Shown here piece after piece: positions 1-9,016 of a DNA stretch of 64,000 nucleotides. The position numbers and the translations under genes are program-made. The DNA lies in contig JAACWH010000022.1 of assembly GCA_009991425.1 (NCBI GenBank), positions 1-64,000 on the forward strand, in the 5' to 3' direction. The notes under the pieces are model-generated. The model had not been told where the DNA came from. It saw only the letters and a program-made list of their open reading frames with translations, and did not search any database. This DNA comes from Leptospira sp. GTDB lineage: Bacteria > Spirochaetota > Leptospiria > Leptospirales > Leptospiraceae. Each line of letters opens with the position of its first letter. The first letter of the stretch is position 1.

Positions 1-40
1 TTTTAAAGTGTTCTTCGTAAAATTTGTTTCCTTTGCTCAT
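1..40 (-). CDS. N-terminus of IS3-type transposase OrfA (partial)
   Basis: A minus-strand ATG at base 40 is preceded at the right distance by TTAGGAG. It opens MSKGNKFYEEHFK, after which the frame runs off the window. The aromatic-acidic pattern K-F-Y-E-E-H-F-K is like the start of the helix-turn-helix OrfA proteins of IS3 elements (K-R-Y-T-E-E-F-K). The position just inside an IS3-like terminal repeat supports this. With only 13 residues visible, the call is tentative. Confidence 0.45.
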   Translation of the reverse strand, partial: MSKGNKFYEEHFK

Positions 41-95
41 ATCTCTACTCCTAATTTATTATGATATGAGTGTCCAGAAAATTAGGGGAAGTTCA
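1..95 (-). mobile_element. End of an IS3-family insertion sequence (partial)
   Basis: Read on the minus strand, the sequence ending at base 95 starts TGAACTTCCCCTAATTTTCT and continues GGACAC. This matches the style of IS3-family terminal inverted repeats (TGAACYNNCCC followed by TTTCTGGACA). About 30 bases further in there is a good ribosome site (AGGAG) and an ATG at base 40 opening a reading frame that leaves the window. To the right of base 95 the sequence becomes, without a gap, the end of an EAL-domain gene. The element therefore appears to be inserted in that gene. The other end lies outside the window, so length and target duplication cannot be seen. The family assignment rests on the repeat and 13 residues only. 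Confidence 0.6.
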
Positions 96-227
96 GGGAT
101 TGAGAATAAAGAAATTGCTATGCTCTTAAGTGAAATTGGAGTTGATATTGGACAAGGTTATTATTTTAGTATTCCGATTCGATCAACTAGCGTTGTTGAT
201 TTTATAGAAAAATATTCATATAAATAA
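96..227 (+). pseudogene. 3' remnant of an EAL-domain (c-di-GMP phosphodiesterase) gene
   Basis: From base 96 the plus strand reads G-I-E-N-K-E-I-A, then an I-G-V-D-I-G-Q-G-Y-Y-F-S-I-P segment, and stops at base 227. This is the last part of an EAL domain: the E-G-I/V-E motif followed about 20 residues later by Q-G-Y-Y-F-S-x-P. The Glu expected before G-I-E-N and everything upstream is missing, and the break falls exactly at the IS end at base 95. The gene is interrupted; its 5' part should lie beyond the other end of the insertion. The open frame continues artificially leftward to base 24 into IS sequence. Confidence 0.75.
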
Positions 228-302
228 GGAACAATCTATCTTTGGTTCTAAAGTAATTTTTATTCTTATAAATCTTTTCATATTATCGTGAGTAAGACTT
301 GA

Positions 303-330
303 ATCCTGTATTTATTTATCTATTCAGGAT
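303..330 (+). terminator. Weak hairpin after the EAL remnant
   Basis: ATCCTG (303-308) and CAGGAT (325-330) form a short stem with a 16-base AT loop, followed by ATATTTATTT. It lies between two genes whose ends face each other, so it may end transcription from the left. The stem is short, so confidence is low. Confidence 0.3.
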
Positions 331-369
331 ATATTTATTTAGTTTAGCATGTGTTATTTTTTTTACTAA

Positions 370-1761
370 TTAATTATAACTAATTTTAATTACAGAAAAA
401 TCATCTGTAAGTTCAAATTGATTTTCAATTTCGGCTACGACTTTTTCGAGGTTTCCTTCATATTTCTCGATGAGGTTGAGGAAAATTTCCTCGTCACTAG
501 CGATTTTTCTTTCCCCTAATTCATTTACTTCAACTACAAGATCATCTTTTCCGTCTGATCCTATAAAAATTGTATCCCCTAATTCCAATTGGAAGGATTC
601 CACCTTGGTGCTTTTGCTTTCCCCTAAAGTTCCAATTTTTCTTGTTTGAGTATCATTTGGTATATAGCTTGCTTTCGAATCGCGAAATAACACAGCACTT
701 GGGTGTTCAGCGTTAACAAAATAAAGCATGGCAGATTCTTCTTCCAATAAGCCGATAAAGACAGAGACTAGCATATATCCATCGAAAGAATAAAATACCT
801 CATTCAATTCTCTAAGGCTTCTCTCTAGCCAAATAGCAGGGGTTACATCGTCTGCTTCAGCAATGAGTTGAGTTCGAGTAATGATGGATTTCAAAACTAC
901 CCCAATTACAAGGGCACCACCAGCTCCCTGCATGGATTTACCCATTGCATCTCCATTTACAATAATAGTATATTTCTTGGAACCTAGACTTAGTGTATCA
1001 GCCAAACAAATATCTCCACCCAATTCATTCATGAAATCACGAAAAATAAATCTTTTATATTGACGGATGCTAAATTCTATCTTGATATGTTGGCTATGCG
1101 TTTGATTGGAAGCCAATGGTTCGAGTAAAAGGGAAGTTAAATAATAATCCCCATCTTGTTGGAGTTTTAATTCATTTATTTTTTCCAAACTTTCACTTAG
1201 CTTTAAGTTCTTTTCATTCAATAACAAATAAATTGATGATATGACTTTATTCGTTAATAAGCAGACTAAAATAAGAAGTAAGTTCGAAAGTACAAAAGAA
1301 AATGTAGTCATCTCTAGTTGTGTATCTGTTACGATGTTTACTATCGGATAAATATCTAGATAAGCAAAAGAATTCATTAATAAGAAAATCAAGGAGCTTG
1401 CGTAAGCTACAAATTTGCCTCGATTTAGAATCATATCCGTAGAGCTTAAAGTTGTTACAACAACATAACCCAAAATAGCTGGTGAATAGGAAATGCCTGT
1501 TGTAAAAACAGAAGCAGAGATCGTCATCAAATCTAAACTAGCAGGAAGATACCAAAGTATAGGGTTTCGATCGTATATTGAATAGCGACGTTCTATGAGC
1601 CAGAACCATATTATAGCAGTTATTAAATGGAAAAAAGATAGGACAACCATCAAATAAAAACCATTTACAATAAAAGAAATTAAAAAGATAATTCCAAATA
1701 TTAAACGAGCTAAATTTGCTCCTCGTGAGTCTTTAATATGTTCTGCTTCAGTTTTACTCAT
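370..1761 (-). CDS. Membrane SpoIIE-type PP2C serine/threonine phosphatase
   Basis: The 463-residue protein has about six hydrophobic segments in residues 15-180, a short coiled-coil-like linker (about 181-205), and a C-terminal PPM/SpoIIE phosphatase domain. Metal-binding landmarks are visible: G-G-D at about 248-250, the G-D-A-M-G-K-S-M-Q-G-A-G-G block at 270-282, and G-S-D-G-K-D-D-L near 405. Such proteins dephosphorylate Ser/Thr on anti-sigma-factor antagonists or related partners, and Leptospira carries many of them. No partner-switch gene is adjacent, so the target is unknown. The ATG at 1761 has no strong ribosome site. The gene faces the interrupted EAL gene. Confidence 0.85.
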   Translation of the reverse strand: MSKTEAEHIKDSRGANLARLIFGIIFLISFIVNGFYLMVVLSFFHLITAIIWFWLIERRYSIYDRNPILWYLPASLDLMTISASVFTTGISYSPAILGYVVVTTLSSTDMILNRGKFVAYASSLIFLLMNSFAYLDIYPIVNIVTDTQLEMTTFSFVLSNLLLILVCLLTNKVISSIYLLLNEKNLKLSESLEKINELKLQQDGDYYLTSLLLEPLASNQTHSQHIKIEFSIRQYKRFIFRDFMNELGGDICLADTLSLGSKKYTIIVNGDAMGKSMQGAGGALVIGVVLKSIITRTQLIAEADDVTPAIWLERSLRELNEVFYSFDGYMLVSVFIGLLEEESAMLYFVNAEHPSAVLFRDSKASYIPNDTQTRKIGTLGESKSTKVESFQLELGDTIFIGSDGKDDLVVEVNELGERKIASDEEIFLNLIEKYEGNLEKVVAEIENQFELTDDFSVIKISYN

Positions 1762-2092
1762 TTTCGTTCAAGGACATTTTCAAAAAAATCCTCACTATTT
1801 CTTAAGGGATTATTCATGCTATGGCTGATATCCAATTATGGGAAAGGTTGTTCCCTATTTACAAGTAAAAATTATTTCTTTTGCGATTCAATAAATTTAC
1901 TCTTCTATACAATGAATGAGACTTTGAAGCAAAAATTCTCTTGAGAAAAAGATTGAAGATTCAGTGATATTAATTTTAAAATCTAACTATTATTGATAAT
2001 AAGATTAATTTAAAATTTAGAATTGTCATTATTCTCTATAATTAATTTCTGAAAGGAAATAAATTAGTGAATACAGTAAGGCGGATTGATCG
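1762..2092. other. AT-rich divergent intergenic region, no gene seen
   Basis: This 331-base gap separates the leftward phosphatase gene from the rightward secreted-protein gene. It is very AT-rich, with small self-complementary stretches around 1975-2025. The short open frames in it have no ribosome site and no recognisable product. It must hold both promoters, but no clear consensus pair could be picked. TAAGGCGG just before base 2093 is the likely ribosome site of the next gene. Confidence 0.5.
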
Positions 2093-2881
2093 ATGAAATT
2101 CAAAAATAGGCTTGTTAATGCAATTTTCTTATATGTTATATTTTTAATTTTTTCTCAATCAATTCAAGCTGAGAATAACTCACCATCCAATTCAGCCGTG
2201 CTGTTGCATCCTAAAGAGAATATTGAATTCATGCCTAAATTTCCAGATAGTGCTCCGGAGACTCTTAACGATTTAGCAAAGATTGATTGGGCTGATCCAC
2301 TTATTTGCTGTGAACTCAGCTTTCCTAAAAATGCGAAACCAGGCAAATTCAAAGCACCAGATGGAGGTCTTGTTGATTATTGGAAACAGAATTCTTGGCA
2401 ATGGAAAAGAAAGGATGGTTGGATTGTCTGGAGTGGAGGAAATTTAATCTCTCTTTTGCAAGGAGACGATATACGAATCAATGCATGGAGGATCAAAAGT
2501 ATTGGTGAGTTCAATAAACGAAGCGTAATACGATTCCGAGATAAATCAGTTTTGATTCGTTGGTGGAATGACTATTGGAAGATGTGGATAGTTCGATATG
2601 AAAAAGGATCTAAGATGATGCGATTTGTTCAAGCTGGTTCAATACTTCCTTTGACCAAGCAATACGATACTTACGATATCCATTACAAAAAAGAATATGA
2701 ATTCTATATTGATATATTTTTCCAATCACCCCATTACCAATCTCTAAAGAAATTATTGAAACAAGAGTTTTATGCGGAAAATAAGAACCAAACGCCCGTT
2801 CTTTTCTTTGATACCCTACAGGACTTCAGTGGCTACCTCCAAGAAGGGAAAGACCCCCAAAAAGATTATCTCTCTTCGTAA
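2093..2881 (+). CDS. Secreted protein of unknown function, 5' part of a frameshifted gene
   Basis: The 262-residue product starts with a signal peptide (about residues 1-26, ending S-Q-S-I-Q-A before E-N-N). The mature part is rich in Trp and Lys, without a recognised domain. TAAGGCGG lies eight bases before the ATG. The frame stops at 2881, but the adjacent frame continues as a coherent protein to 3467. The two join naturally at the CCCCCAAAAA run (2854-2863): losing one base would give G-K-D-P-K-K-I-I-S-L. The real ancestral protein would have about 457 residues. What is visible here is therefore either a truncated protein or the first half of an interrupted gene. Confidence 0.6.
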   Translation: MKFKNRLVNAIFLYVIFLIFSQSIQAENNSPSNSAVLLHPKENIEFMPKFPDSAPETLNDLAKIDWADPLICCELSFPKNAKPGKFKAPDGGLVDYWKQNSWQWKRKDGWIVWSGGNLISLLQGDDIRINAWRIKSIGEFNKRSVIRFRDKSVLIRWWNDYWKMWIVRYEKGSKMMRFVQAGSILPLTKQYDTYDIHYKKEYEFYIDIFFQSPHYQSLKKLLKQEFYAENKNQTPVLFFDTLQDFSGYLQEGKDPQKDYLSS

Positions 2882-3467
2882 AGATTCATCTATAGAAGAG
2901 CTTAGAATATGGGAAGACGCAATGGCGGAGCAAGCAGCTAAATCAGCTTTTGGTATGAGCCGTGAAGAACTTTACAAAGCAGTATTAAAGCATTTCACCA
3001 ACAATAGAGCAAAATATGAAGCACTGTACACTCAGTGGAGTAGTGAAAATCTACCTCTAATTGATCGACTTCCTGGAGATGGTGATTCTGAAATATTACC
3101 ACCTAACTGGAAATGGCCAAAGACTACACAAGAATTGAAAGAAATTCCTAATATTTGGATGGCTTATCGAATGGATTTCAGTCGCTATCCTTTGGATATT
3201 ACAAACCAATTTCGTGGGACAGGAGGTGAGCTTGTACATCGTTACAAGAAAGGTAGCTTGGATTATTCAGTTGTGCTTAAGGATTACACGGTTTATTATT
3301 ATTTTAATAGTGATGGATCAGTTAAGTTGGTTCAACTTCAGAGAGGTAAAAAGATTTTGCGAAACTATCCTGATGGTAGAAGAGAAATTTTCTTAGAAGA
3401 TGGATACTGGGCTTTCTCCAAACTTGAAAGTCCAAATGTTTTAGTTCATGGTAAAAATAATAAATAG
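2772..3467 (+). CDS. Hypothetical protein, 3' part of the same frameshifted gene
   Basis: The convincing coding part starts near base 2860 (K-K-I-I-S-L-R-K-D-S-S). The residues encoded upstream of that are basic, low-complexity and overlap the previous gene out of frame. The region has no signal peptide of its own. It ends with a Y-Y-Y-F-N-S-D-G-S-V-K-L and N-Y-P-D-G-R-R-E-I-F pattern resembling MORN/YD-like beta repeats seen in secreted leptospiral proteins. An internal ATG at 2922 could in principle start a separate protein, but it has no clear ribosome site. Best read as the second half of a secreted protein split by a one-base change. Confidence 0.55.
   Translation: MRKIRTKRPFFSLIPYRTSVATSKKGKTPKKIISLRKDSSIEELRIWEDAMAEQAAKSAFGMSREELYKAVLKHFTNNRAKYEALYTQWSSENLPLIDRLPGDGDSEILPPNWKWPKTTQELKEIPNIWMAYRMDFSRYPLDITNQFRGTGGELVHRYKKGSLDYSVVLKDYTVYYYFNSDGSVKLVQLQRGKKILRNYPDGRREIFLEDGYWAFSKLESPNVLVHGKNNK
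2854..2863 (+). other. Apparent +1 frameshift site (C5A5 run)
   Basis: Five C followed by five A sit where the two overlapping frames can be joined into one secreted protein. Moving from the upstream to the downstream frame needs one base to be skipped. It could be a real mutation, slippage-based switching or a sequencing error; the sequence alone cannot say which. Confidence 0.55.
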
Positions 3468-3565
3468 CTTCTAATCCAAAAAAAATACAGTCATTACGAA
3501 GAAATTATTGCGTATATTAATACACGAAAAAATAATCGTATATAAGTAATTTTTGGGAGGCTTTT

Positions 3566-5158
3566 ATGTTAGTAATTCTGAGTTGGCTTGCTTTAATACC
3601 GTCCGTATTATTCATTCTAACTGGTTTCTTCTCTTTATTTCAAAAAGGTATGAGGCCGTTTCTTTTTAGAAAAATTACATTGAGCGTAGCTGGATTTGGT
3701 ATACTAGCTTCTTTGCTTGCTATTTTTCATTTGTTTCAAAACGGAGTTCAGACTATCGTGCTATGGGATTGGAAGGGTATAGGTCTTTCCTTTAGATTGG
3801 ATCCACTCAGCATTCTGATGCTCACTATGATCTCTTTGTTAGCATTTGTAATCATTCAATACAGCAGCAACTATTTGGATGGTGATGCTAAGCAAGGCAG
3901 CTTTATGGGAAGACTTGCGATTACAATTGCCTCTGTTGAACTTTTGGTCTTATCAGGCAATTTACTTTCCTTAGGAATAGCTTGGGTTTTGACAAGCATC
4001 AGTCTTCATACCTTGTTAACATTCTACTCCGATAGAAAAGCAGCAATGATAGCAGCTAAGAAGAAATTTATTTTAGCAAGAGTGGGTGATGCCTGCTTGC
4101 TCTTTGCATTTTATCTAATATACAACAATATGGGAACAGCTGACCTAGCAACTTTGTTCTTTAAGTTTAATACTATTCAGGATTTAAATTTTGAATTAAC
4201 TTTAGCTACGTCTTTGATCTGTGTAGCAGCACTATTAAAGTCTGCCCAATTTCCAACCTGGGGTTGGCTCATTGAAGTTATGGAAACTCCTACACCTGTA
4301 TCGGCGCTTTTGCATGCGGGAATTCTCAATGCAGGTCCATTCTTGGTAGTTCGATTCGCTGCTTTGATGCAACACTCTGAGCTAGCATCCATCATCTTAG
4401 TTGGCTTTGGTGGACTAACTGCACTCTTCGCATCGGTATCTCTACTCACACAGCCATCGATAAAAGTTGCACTTGCTTATTCCAGCGCAGCACACATGGG
4501 CTTCATGCTACTTGTTTGCGGCTTGGGTGTTTACCCAGCGGTAATGCTTCATTTGGTTGCTCACTCTTTCTATAAGGCACATGCCTTCCTTTCATCAGGG
4601 AGTATGGTGGATGTATTAATCAGCAATAGAGTGGTTATGCCCAAGAGGATAGGTAGTCTTCCAAGATTCATATTGAGTATGTTACTTGGTATTGCCATTT
4701 ATGGTTTGTTCGCTTATATTTGGGAAATAGATTTGAATCAAGCTTCAGATTTACCTCTACTTGGAATTGGAGCAATCTTTGTCTTGGGGCTTACCTTAAT
4801 GCTCACTCCGGCAATTGATTCAGAAGGTAGTGCCTTAGGTGTTATTAGGACTGTGATTCTTGCCCTGCTTACTACTACTGCTTTTTTCAGTTTGGAAGCT
4901 CTCATGCATTACTTACTTCATTCAGAAGTCCCAGGAAGATTTGCGCTAAGCAATACAAGAATGATACTTACTGCTATTGTTGTATCGAGTTTCTTTGTCG
5001 CAATCTTTCTACAAGCCTTGGCACCTGGGCTAACACTCAAGAAAGAATACAGCGCTTGGGCTCTTCATTTCCGAAATGGACTCTATGTAAATGCTTTCTT
5101 CGATAGAATGGTCGGTTCCTTAAGACAAAATACCATTAAAGGAGAATCTCATGTTTAA
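3566..5158 (+). CDS. dabB: DabB, membrane subunit of the DAB bicarbonate-accumulation complex
   Basis: The 530-residue protein is almost wholly hydrophobic, with about 13 membrane segments, and belongs to the NuoL/MrpA-like proton-conducting family. Family landmarks include the Lys-containing A-A-L-L-K-S-A-Q-F-P-T-W segment near residue 225 and H-S-F-Y-K-A-H-A-F-L near 335. NuoL-like proteins are also found in complex I and Mrp antiporters, but none of those genes is nearby. Its stop overlaps the start of dabA by eight bases, which identifies it as DabB. In characterised DAB systems this subunit is thought to couple cation flow to CO2 hydration by DabA. A TTGGGAGG ribosome site precedes the ATG. 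Confidence 0.88.
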   Translation: MLVILSWLALIPSVLFILTGFFSLFQKGMRPFLFRKITLSVAGFGILASLLAIFHLFQNGVQTIVLWDWKGIGLSFRLDPLSILMLTMISLLAFVIIQYSSNYLDGDAKQGSFMGRLAITIASVELLVLSGNLLSLGIAWVLTSISLHTLLTFYSDRKAAMIAAKKKFILARVGDACLLFAFYLIYNNMGTADLATLFFKFNTIQDLNFELTLATSLICVAALLKSAQFPTWGWLIEVMETPTPVSALLHAGILNAGPFLVVRFAALMQHSELASIILVGFGGLTALFASVSLLTQPSIKVALAYSSAAHMGFMLLVCGLGVYPAVMLHLVAHSFYKAHAFLSSGSMVDVLISNRVVMPKRIGSLPRFILSMLLGIAIYGLFAYIWEIDLNQASDLPLLGIGAIFVLGLTLMLTPAIDSEGSALGVIRTVILALLTTTAFFSLEALMHYLLHSEVPGRFALSNTRMILTAIVVSSFFVAIFLQALAPGLTLKKEYSAWALHFRNGLYVNAFFDRMVGSLRQNTIKGESHV

Positions 5159-7676
5159 ATTACAAGACCAACAGCAACAATACCAGAAAACCAACACCCT
5201 TTTGGATAAGACTCAGGTGAAAGAAATTTTACAAACAGCTTGCAAAAAAATAGCACCTGTATGGCCCTTGGAAAGTTTTGTAGCGGTAAATCCTTTTTTT
5301 GGGATGACTGACAAAAGTTTCCAAGAAGTGGCCACAAGAATGAGTAACCTATCTGATGTGAAGATGACTCTTCCAATTGCTTACTATTTGGAAGCTTACA
5401 AAGATGGAAAAATATCTAAACAAGATATATCCCAAGCTCTGAAAGAATCTTCTGCTCCCATCGCTGATGGTGTAGATTCTTTTCTTGCAAAATGTAAAGA
5501 AAGTATAACTTCTGGAAATAAATTATCTTCAGACAAAGATGTTTTCAAAACTGTCGTTGATATTGCTTCCGATGTTTCAAAAAAGGATTGGTTTGGATTT
5601 GAAGTAGAGAGAATTTCCTCTTGGGCTTCTGTTTACTTTGATGAAGGTCAGGCAATTTGGAATTCTACTGATAAAAATCTAAGTCCATACCAATCTTGGC
5701 TGGAAGAAGCTAAGATTGATCGTATGCCTTCTGTTATGGGTCTGAATGGCTTTAGAGCTTCTATGCAAAGATTGCCAGCTGATCCTATAGCTTCTGCAAA
5801 TTTTGTCCTAAATCATTTAGGAATTCCAGAGCAAGCTAGAGATCTTTACTTGCACAAATTAATGCTCAATTTAATCGGATGGTCTTCTTATACGTCCAAA
5901 ATCGTATTTGAAAAATCCCTTTATGGACAAGAAGATGAATCTAACATTGAGTTCCTGGCAATCCTTCTTGCTTATGAGTATGGAATCTACGAATCATTTA
6001 CATCGGATGAAATTCATGAGTCCTGGAAGCAGTGTAAACTGAAAATGATTGAGTTATCTGACAAAATGGATTTAAGTATTCCTGAAAGTTTGGCTTTAGT
6101 TTTCCAAGCAGCGATGGAACACTCTGTTCAAAGGTATCTTATTTCTGAAATCAATTCTAATAAGAGTAAAGAAAAATCCTCAGAACAAGCAGATGTGCAA
6201 GCAATCTTCTGTATTGATGTGAGGTCGGAAGTTTTTCGAAGAAATCTAGAATCTGTTTCTACAAAAATAGATACTCTAGGATTTGCAGGATTTTTCGCCT
6301 TCCCTATAGATTACTACTCAATTGGACATACCCAAGGTGCTACTCAATGTCCAGTATTATTAACTCCTGCAGTTAAAATTGCGGAAAGGCTACCTAATGA
6401 AATTTCTTTAGAAAAGGCAGTCCAAAGTAGATCCCTGAGAGCACATGTTAGACGAGCTTGGACGACTTTCAAGATGGGAGCCGTGTCTTGCTTTAGTTTT
6501 GTTGGGCCTATTGGCTTAATGTATCTACCTAAACTTTTCACTGATGGCTTCGGTTGGACAAGAACCGTTCCACATCCCAACCAAGATGGATTGAGTAAGA
6601 AAGTGAACCAGTCGAAATCTCCCAGTCTAGTTCCTTCCTCAGAAAATGGGATGAGCTTAGGAATTCCATTAGAGACAAGAGTGAAGATGGCTATGGGAGC
6701 CTTGAAGGCAATGTCGCTCACTTCTAATTTTGCGAAGCTAGTATTAATCACAGGTCATGGCTCTACAACTGTGAACAATCCGCACGCTACAGGGCTTGAT
6801 TGTGGCGCCTGTGGTGGACGAACAGGGGAAGCTAATGCAAAAGTCGCAAGTCTAGTGTTAAATGACAAGGAAGTTAGAAAGGCGCTAGAAAGCCAAGGAA
6901 TTCCAATTCCAGAGGAAACGATTTTTCTTGCCTGCCAGCATGACACAACTACTGACCAAATCACTATCTTTGATAGAAATTTAATTCCTTCGAATAGAAG
7001 TTCAGACTTAGAGAACTTGGAAAATCATTTAGCACAAGCAGGTCAATTGTCAAGAAATGAAAGAGCGAAGAGAATGTCACTGCCTGAAGGAGTGAATCCT
7101 GACTTAAATATTTTTGCAAGAAGTAAGGATTGGGCACAGGTTCGACCTGAATGGGGACTTGCTGGATGTTCTGCCTTCATAGCTGCACCTAGAAACAGAA
7201 CAGAAGGATTGGATCTTGCGGGCAAATCATTTCTCCACTCCTACGATTGGAAAATGGATGATGGATACGGCGTCCTAGAACTAATACTTACTGCACCAAT
7301 TGTCGTTGCTAGTTGGATCAGTCTCCAATACTATGCCTCCACTGTTGATAACAAAATGTTCGGTTCAGGGAATAAGACCTTACACAATGTCGTCGCAGGA
7401 ATCGGAGTTCTAGAGGGCAATGGGGGAGACTTAAGAATAGGTTTACCTTGGCAATCCGTCCATGATGGTGAAAATTACCAACACGAACCAGTTAGGTTAA
7501 ACATTGTTATTGAAGCGCCACAGGAGGCAATCAATGGCATCCTTAGCAAGCATAAGGGCGTGAAAGATCTTTTTGATAATGGATGGTTGCATCTTTTTAC
7601 AATCGACGATGAAGGTAAAATTGATTCCAAATATGAGAAAGACCTTTCTTGGAAAAAATTGCCTAGAAGAAATTAA
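5151..7676 (+). CDS. dabA: DabA, carbonic-anhydrase-like subunit of the DAB complex (DUF2309)
   Basis: The 841-residue soluble protein is a full-length DUF2309/UPF0753 member. The four predicted zinc ligands are present: C354 and D356 in F-C-I-D-V-R, H536 in I-T-G-H-G, and C551 in L-D-C-G-A-C-G. The spacings (2 and 15 residues) equal those of the characterised Halothiobacillus DabA ligands. DabA is a beta-carbonic-anhydrase-like enzyme that, with DabB, converts CO2 into trapped cytoplasmic bicarbonate. AAAGGAGAATCTC precedes the ATG, which lies inside the end of dabB, so the two are translationally coupled. In a heterotroph the likely role is feeding carboxylases when CO2 is low; that part is inference. 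Confidence 0.92.
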   Translation: MFKLQDQQQQYQKTNTLLDKTQVKEILQTACKKIAPVWPLESFVAVNPFFGMTDKSFQEVATRMSNLSDVKMTLPIAYYLEAYKDGKISKQDISQALKESSAPIADGVDSFLAKCKESITSGNKLSSDKDVFKTVVDIASDVSKKDWFGFEVERISSWASVYFDEGQAIWNSTDKNLSPYQSWLEEAKIDRMPSVMGLNGFRASMQRLPADPIASANFVLNHLGIPEQARDLYLHKLMLNLIGWSSYTSKIVFEKSLYGQEDESNIEFLAILLAYEYGIYESFTSDEIHESWKQCKLKMIELSDKMDLSIPESLALVFQAAMEHSVQRYLISEINSNKSKEKSSEQADVQAIFCIDVRSEVFRRNLESVSTKIDTLGFAGFFAFPIDYYSIGHTQGATQCPVLLTPAVKIAERLPNEISLEKAVQSRSLRAHVRRAWTTFKMGAVSCFSFVGPIGLMYLPKLFTDGFGWTRTVPHPNQDGLSKKVNQSKSPSLVPSSENGMSLGIPLETRVKMAMGALKAMSLTSNFAKLVLITGHGSTTVNNPHATGLDCGACGGRTGEANAKVASLVLNDKEVRKALESQGIPIPEETIFLACQHDTTTDQITIFDRNLIPSNRSSDLENLENHLAQAGQLSRNERAKRMSLPEGVNPDLNIFARSKDWAQVRPEWGLAGCSAFIAAPRNRTEGLDLAGKSFLHSYDWKMDDGYGVLELILTAPIVVASWISLQYYASTVDNKMFGSGNKTLHNVVAGIGVLEGNGGDLRIGLPWQSVHDGENYQHEPVRLNIVIEAPQEAINGILSKHKGVKDLFDNGWLHLFTIDDEGKIDSKYEKDLSWKKLPRRN

Positions 7677-7714
7677 AACTCTTAATACTTAGATTTTAAA
7701 TTTTCCGACTGAAT

Positions 7715-7742
7715 GGCTCTCTGTTAACAGGGAGCCTTTTTT
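7715..7742 (+). terminator. Rho-independent terminator of dabBA
   Basis: GGCTCTCTGTTAACAGGGAG followed by CC folds on itself, with one G-T pair, and is followed by TTTTTT. It lies 38 bases after the dabA stop. Confidence 0.85.
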
Positions 7743-7814
7743 AATTTTTACTGCCTTCTTCCTAGAAGGTATGCTGTCTAATAAGTATATATTTACAAAA
7801 GCACGAAATCTTAA

Positions 7815-8870
7815 ATGCCTAATCCAATTACCCAAATTCCCATCTCAATACTTGATTTAAGTCCTGTTGTTAAAGGTGAGACTGCTTCTGATGCCTTTAA
7901 ACACTCTTCATCTCTTGCGATACTTGCTGAGTCTTTATCCTACAATCGATTTTGGCTAGCTGAGCACCACAATATGCCTGGTATTGCTTCCTCAGCAACT
8001 TCTGTCTTGATTGGACATATCGCTTCACAAACATCTAAGATCCGAGTTGGTTCTGGTGGAATCATGCTACCCAACCATGCTCCTATAGTAATCGCCGAAC
8101 AGTTTGGTACATTAGCATCACTTTATCCGAATCGAATTGACCTTGGTATTGGCAGAGCACCTGGTACAGACCAAGGAACTACCTTTGCTTTACGAAGGCA
8201 GCAGATTTCTGGTTCTATAGATTTTTTACAACAATTGGAAGAATTAAGATCTTTCTTTTTACCTGCGTATCCGGGTCAAAAAGTGAGATCGGTTCAATCG
8301 GAAGGACAAGATGTACCAATATGGTTGTTAGGTTCTAGTGGCTACTCTGCTGAGGTCGCTGGCAGACTAGGACTTCCTTTTAGTTTCGCAGGACATTTTG
8401 CGCCTGAGCAAATGATGTCGGCCTTGGAGATTTACCGTAGAGTCTTCCAGCCTTCTGAGGTTTTAGATAAACCATATGCTATGATAGGTGTCAATCTTTT
8501 GATTGCTGAATCAATGGAAGAGGCGGAATTTCTCGCATCCTCACAGGTTCTTAGTTTTCTAAGTCTGCTTCGCGGTCAACCTAAGCAAATGGAAGCACCT
8601 TCCCAGGATCTACTTAAGAATTTAAACATCCAAGAGCAGTCTTTTCTCCACCAAAGAATGAATGCATCTATCTTTGGTGATAAAGATTACGCTAAAGAAA
8701 AGCTTAAGGAATTGATTCTTAGAACGGAAGCTGATGAAATAATAGTAAATACTATGGTCTATGATTTTGATATGAGACTTAGATCCTACCAATATTTGGC
8801 AGAATTAGGAAATATGCAGGCAAGGGCAGAGTCTCAATCCGATACGAGTTCGCCTGCTTTAACTGTATAA
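7815..8870 (+). CDS. Luciferase-like flavin-dependent monooxygenase
   Basis: The 351-residue protein is a TIM-barrel flavin oxidoreductase of the bacterial luciferase group (the 'group 1' luciferase-family oxidoreductases, as E. coli YhbW). Landmarks are the opening [10 protein letters not shown] near residue 10, [10 protein letters not shown] near 50, [11 protein letters not shown] near 80 and [11 protein letters not shown] near 113. It probably uses reduced FMN and oxygen, but the substrate is unknown. It is a single gene after the dabBA terminator, and its ATG has only a poor ribosome site. Confidence 0.85.
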   Translation: MPNPITQIPISILDLSPVVKGETASDAFKHSSSLAILAESLSYNRFWLAEHHNMPGIASSATSVLIGHIASQTSKIRVGSGGIMLPNHAPIVIAEQFGTLASLYPNRIDLGIGRAPGTDQGTTFALRRQQISGSIDFLQQLEELRSFFLPAYPGQKVRSVQSEGQDVPIWLLGSSGYSAEVAGRLGLPFSFAGHFAPEQMMSALEIYRRVFQPSEVLDKPYAMIGVNLLIAESMEEAEFLASSQVLSFLSLLRGQPKQMEAPSQDLLKNLNIQEQSFLHQRMNASIFGDKDYAKEKLKELILRTEADEIIVNTMVYDFDMRLRSYQYLAELGNMQARAESQSDTSSPALTV

Positions 8871-9016
8871 AATTGGTTCCTCTTCCCTTTTTAAAATAAA
8901 ATATCTTTACTTTAACGATGATTTAAAGACTCTACACATATAAACTAATTCTCGTTTAGTTGAAAATTATTTAACTATTGTGTTTGAGAATCAAACAAAG
9001 TTTAAGGTAAACACTA

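Noticed and set aside
24..227. A 67-codon open frame presented as a whole gene
   Set aside because: Its first 24 codons are IS end sequence read through; only bases 96-227 match the EAL domain, so it is a remnant.
6344..6751. A 135-codon minus-strand frame
   Set aside because: It lies wholly inside dabA, whose conserved motifs fix the real frame.
7715..7742. An operator for the downstream monooxygenase gene
   Set aside because: The stem is followed at once by six T, the form of a terminator for dabBA.
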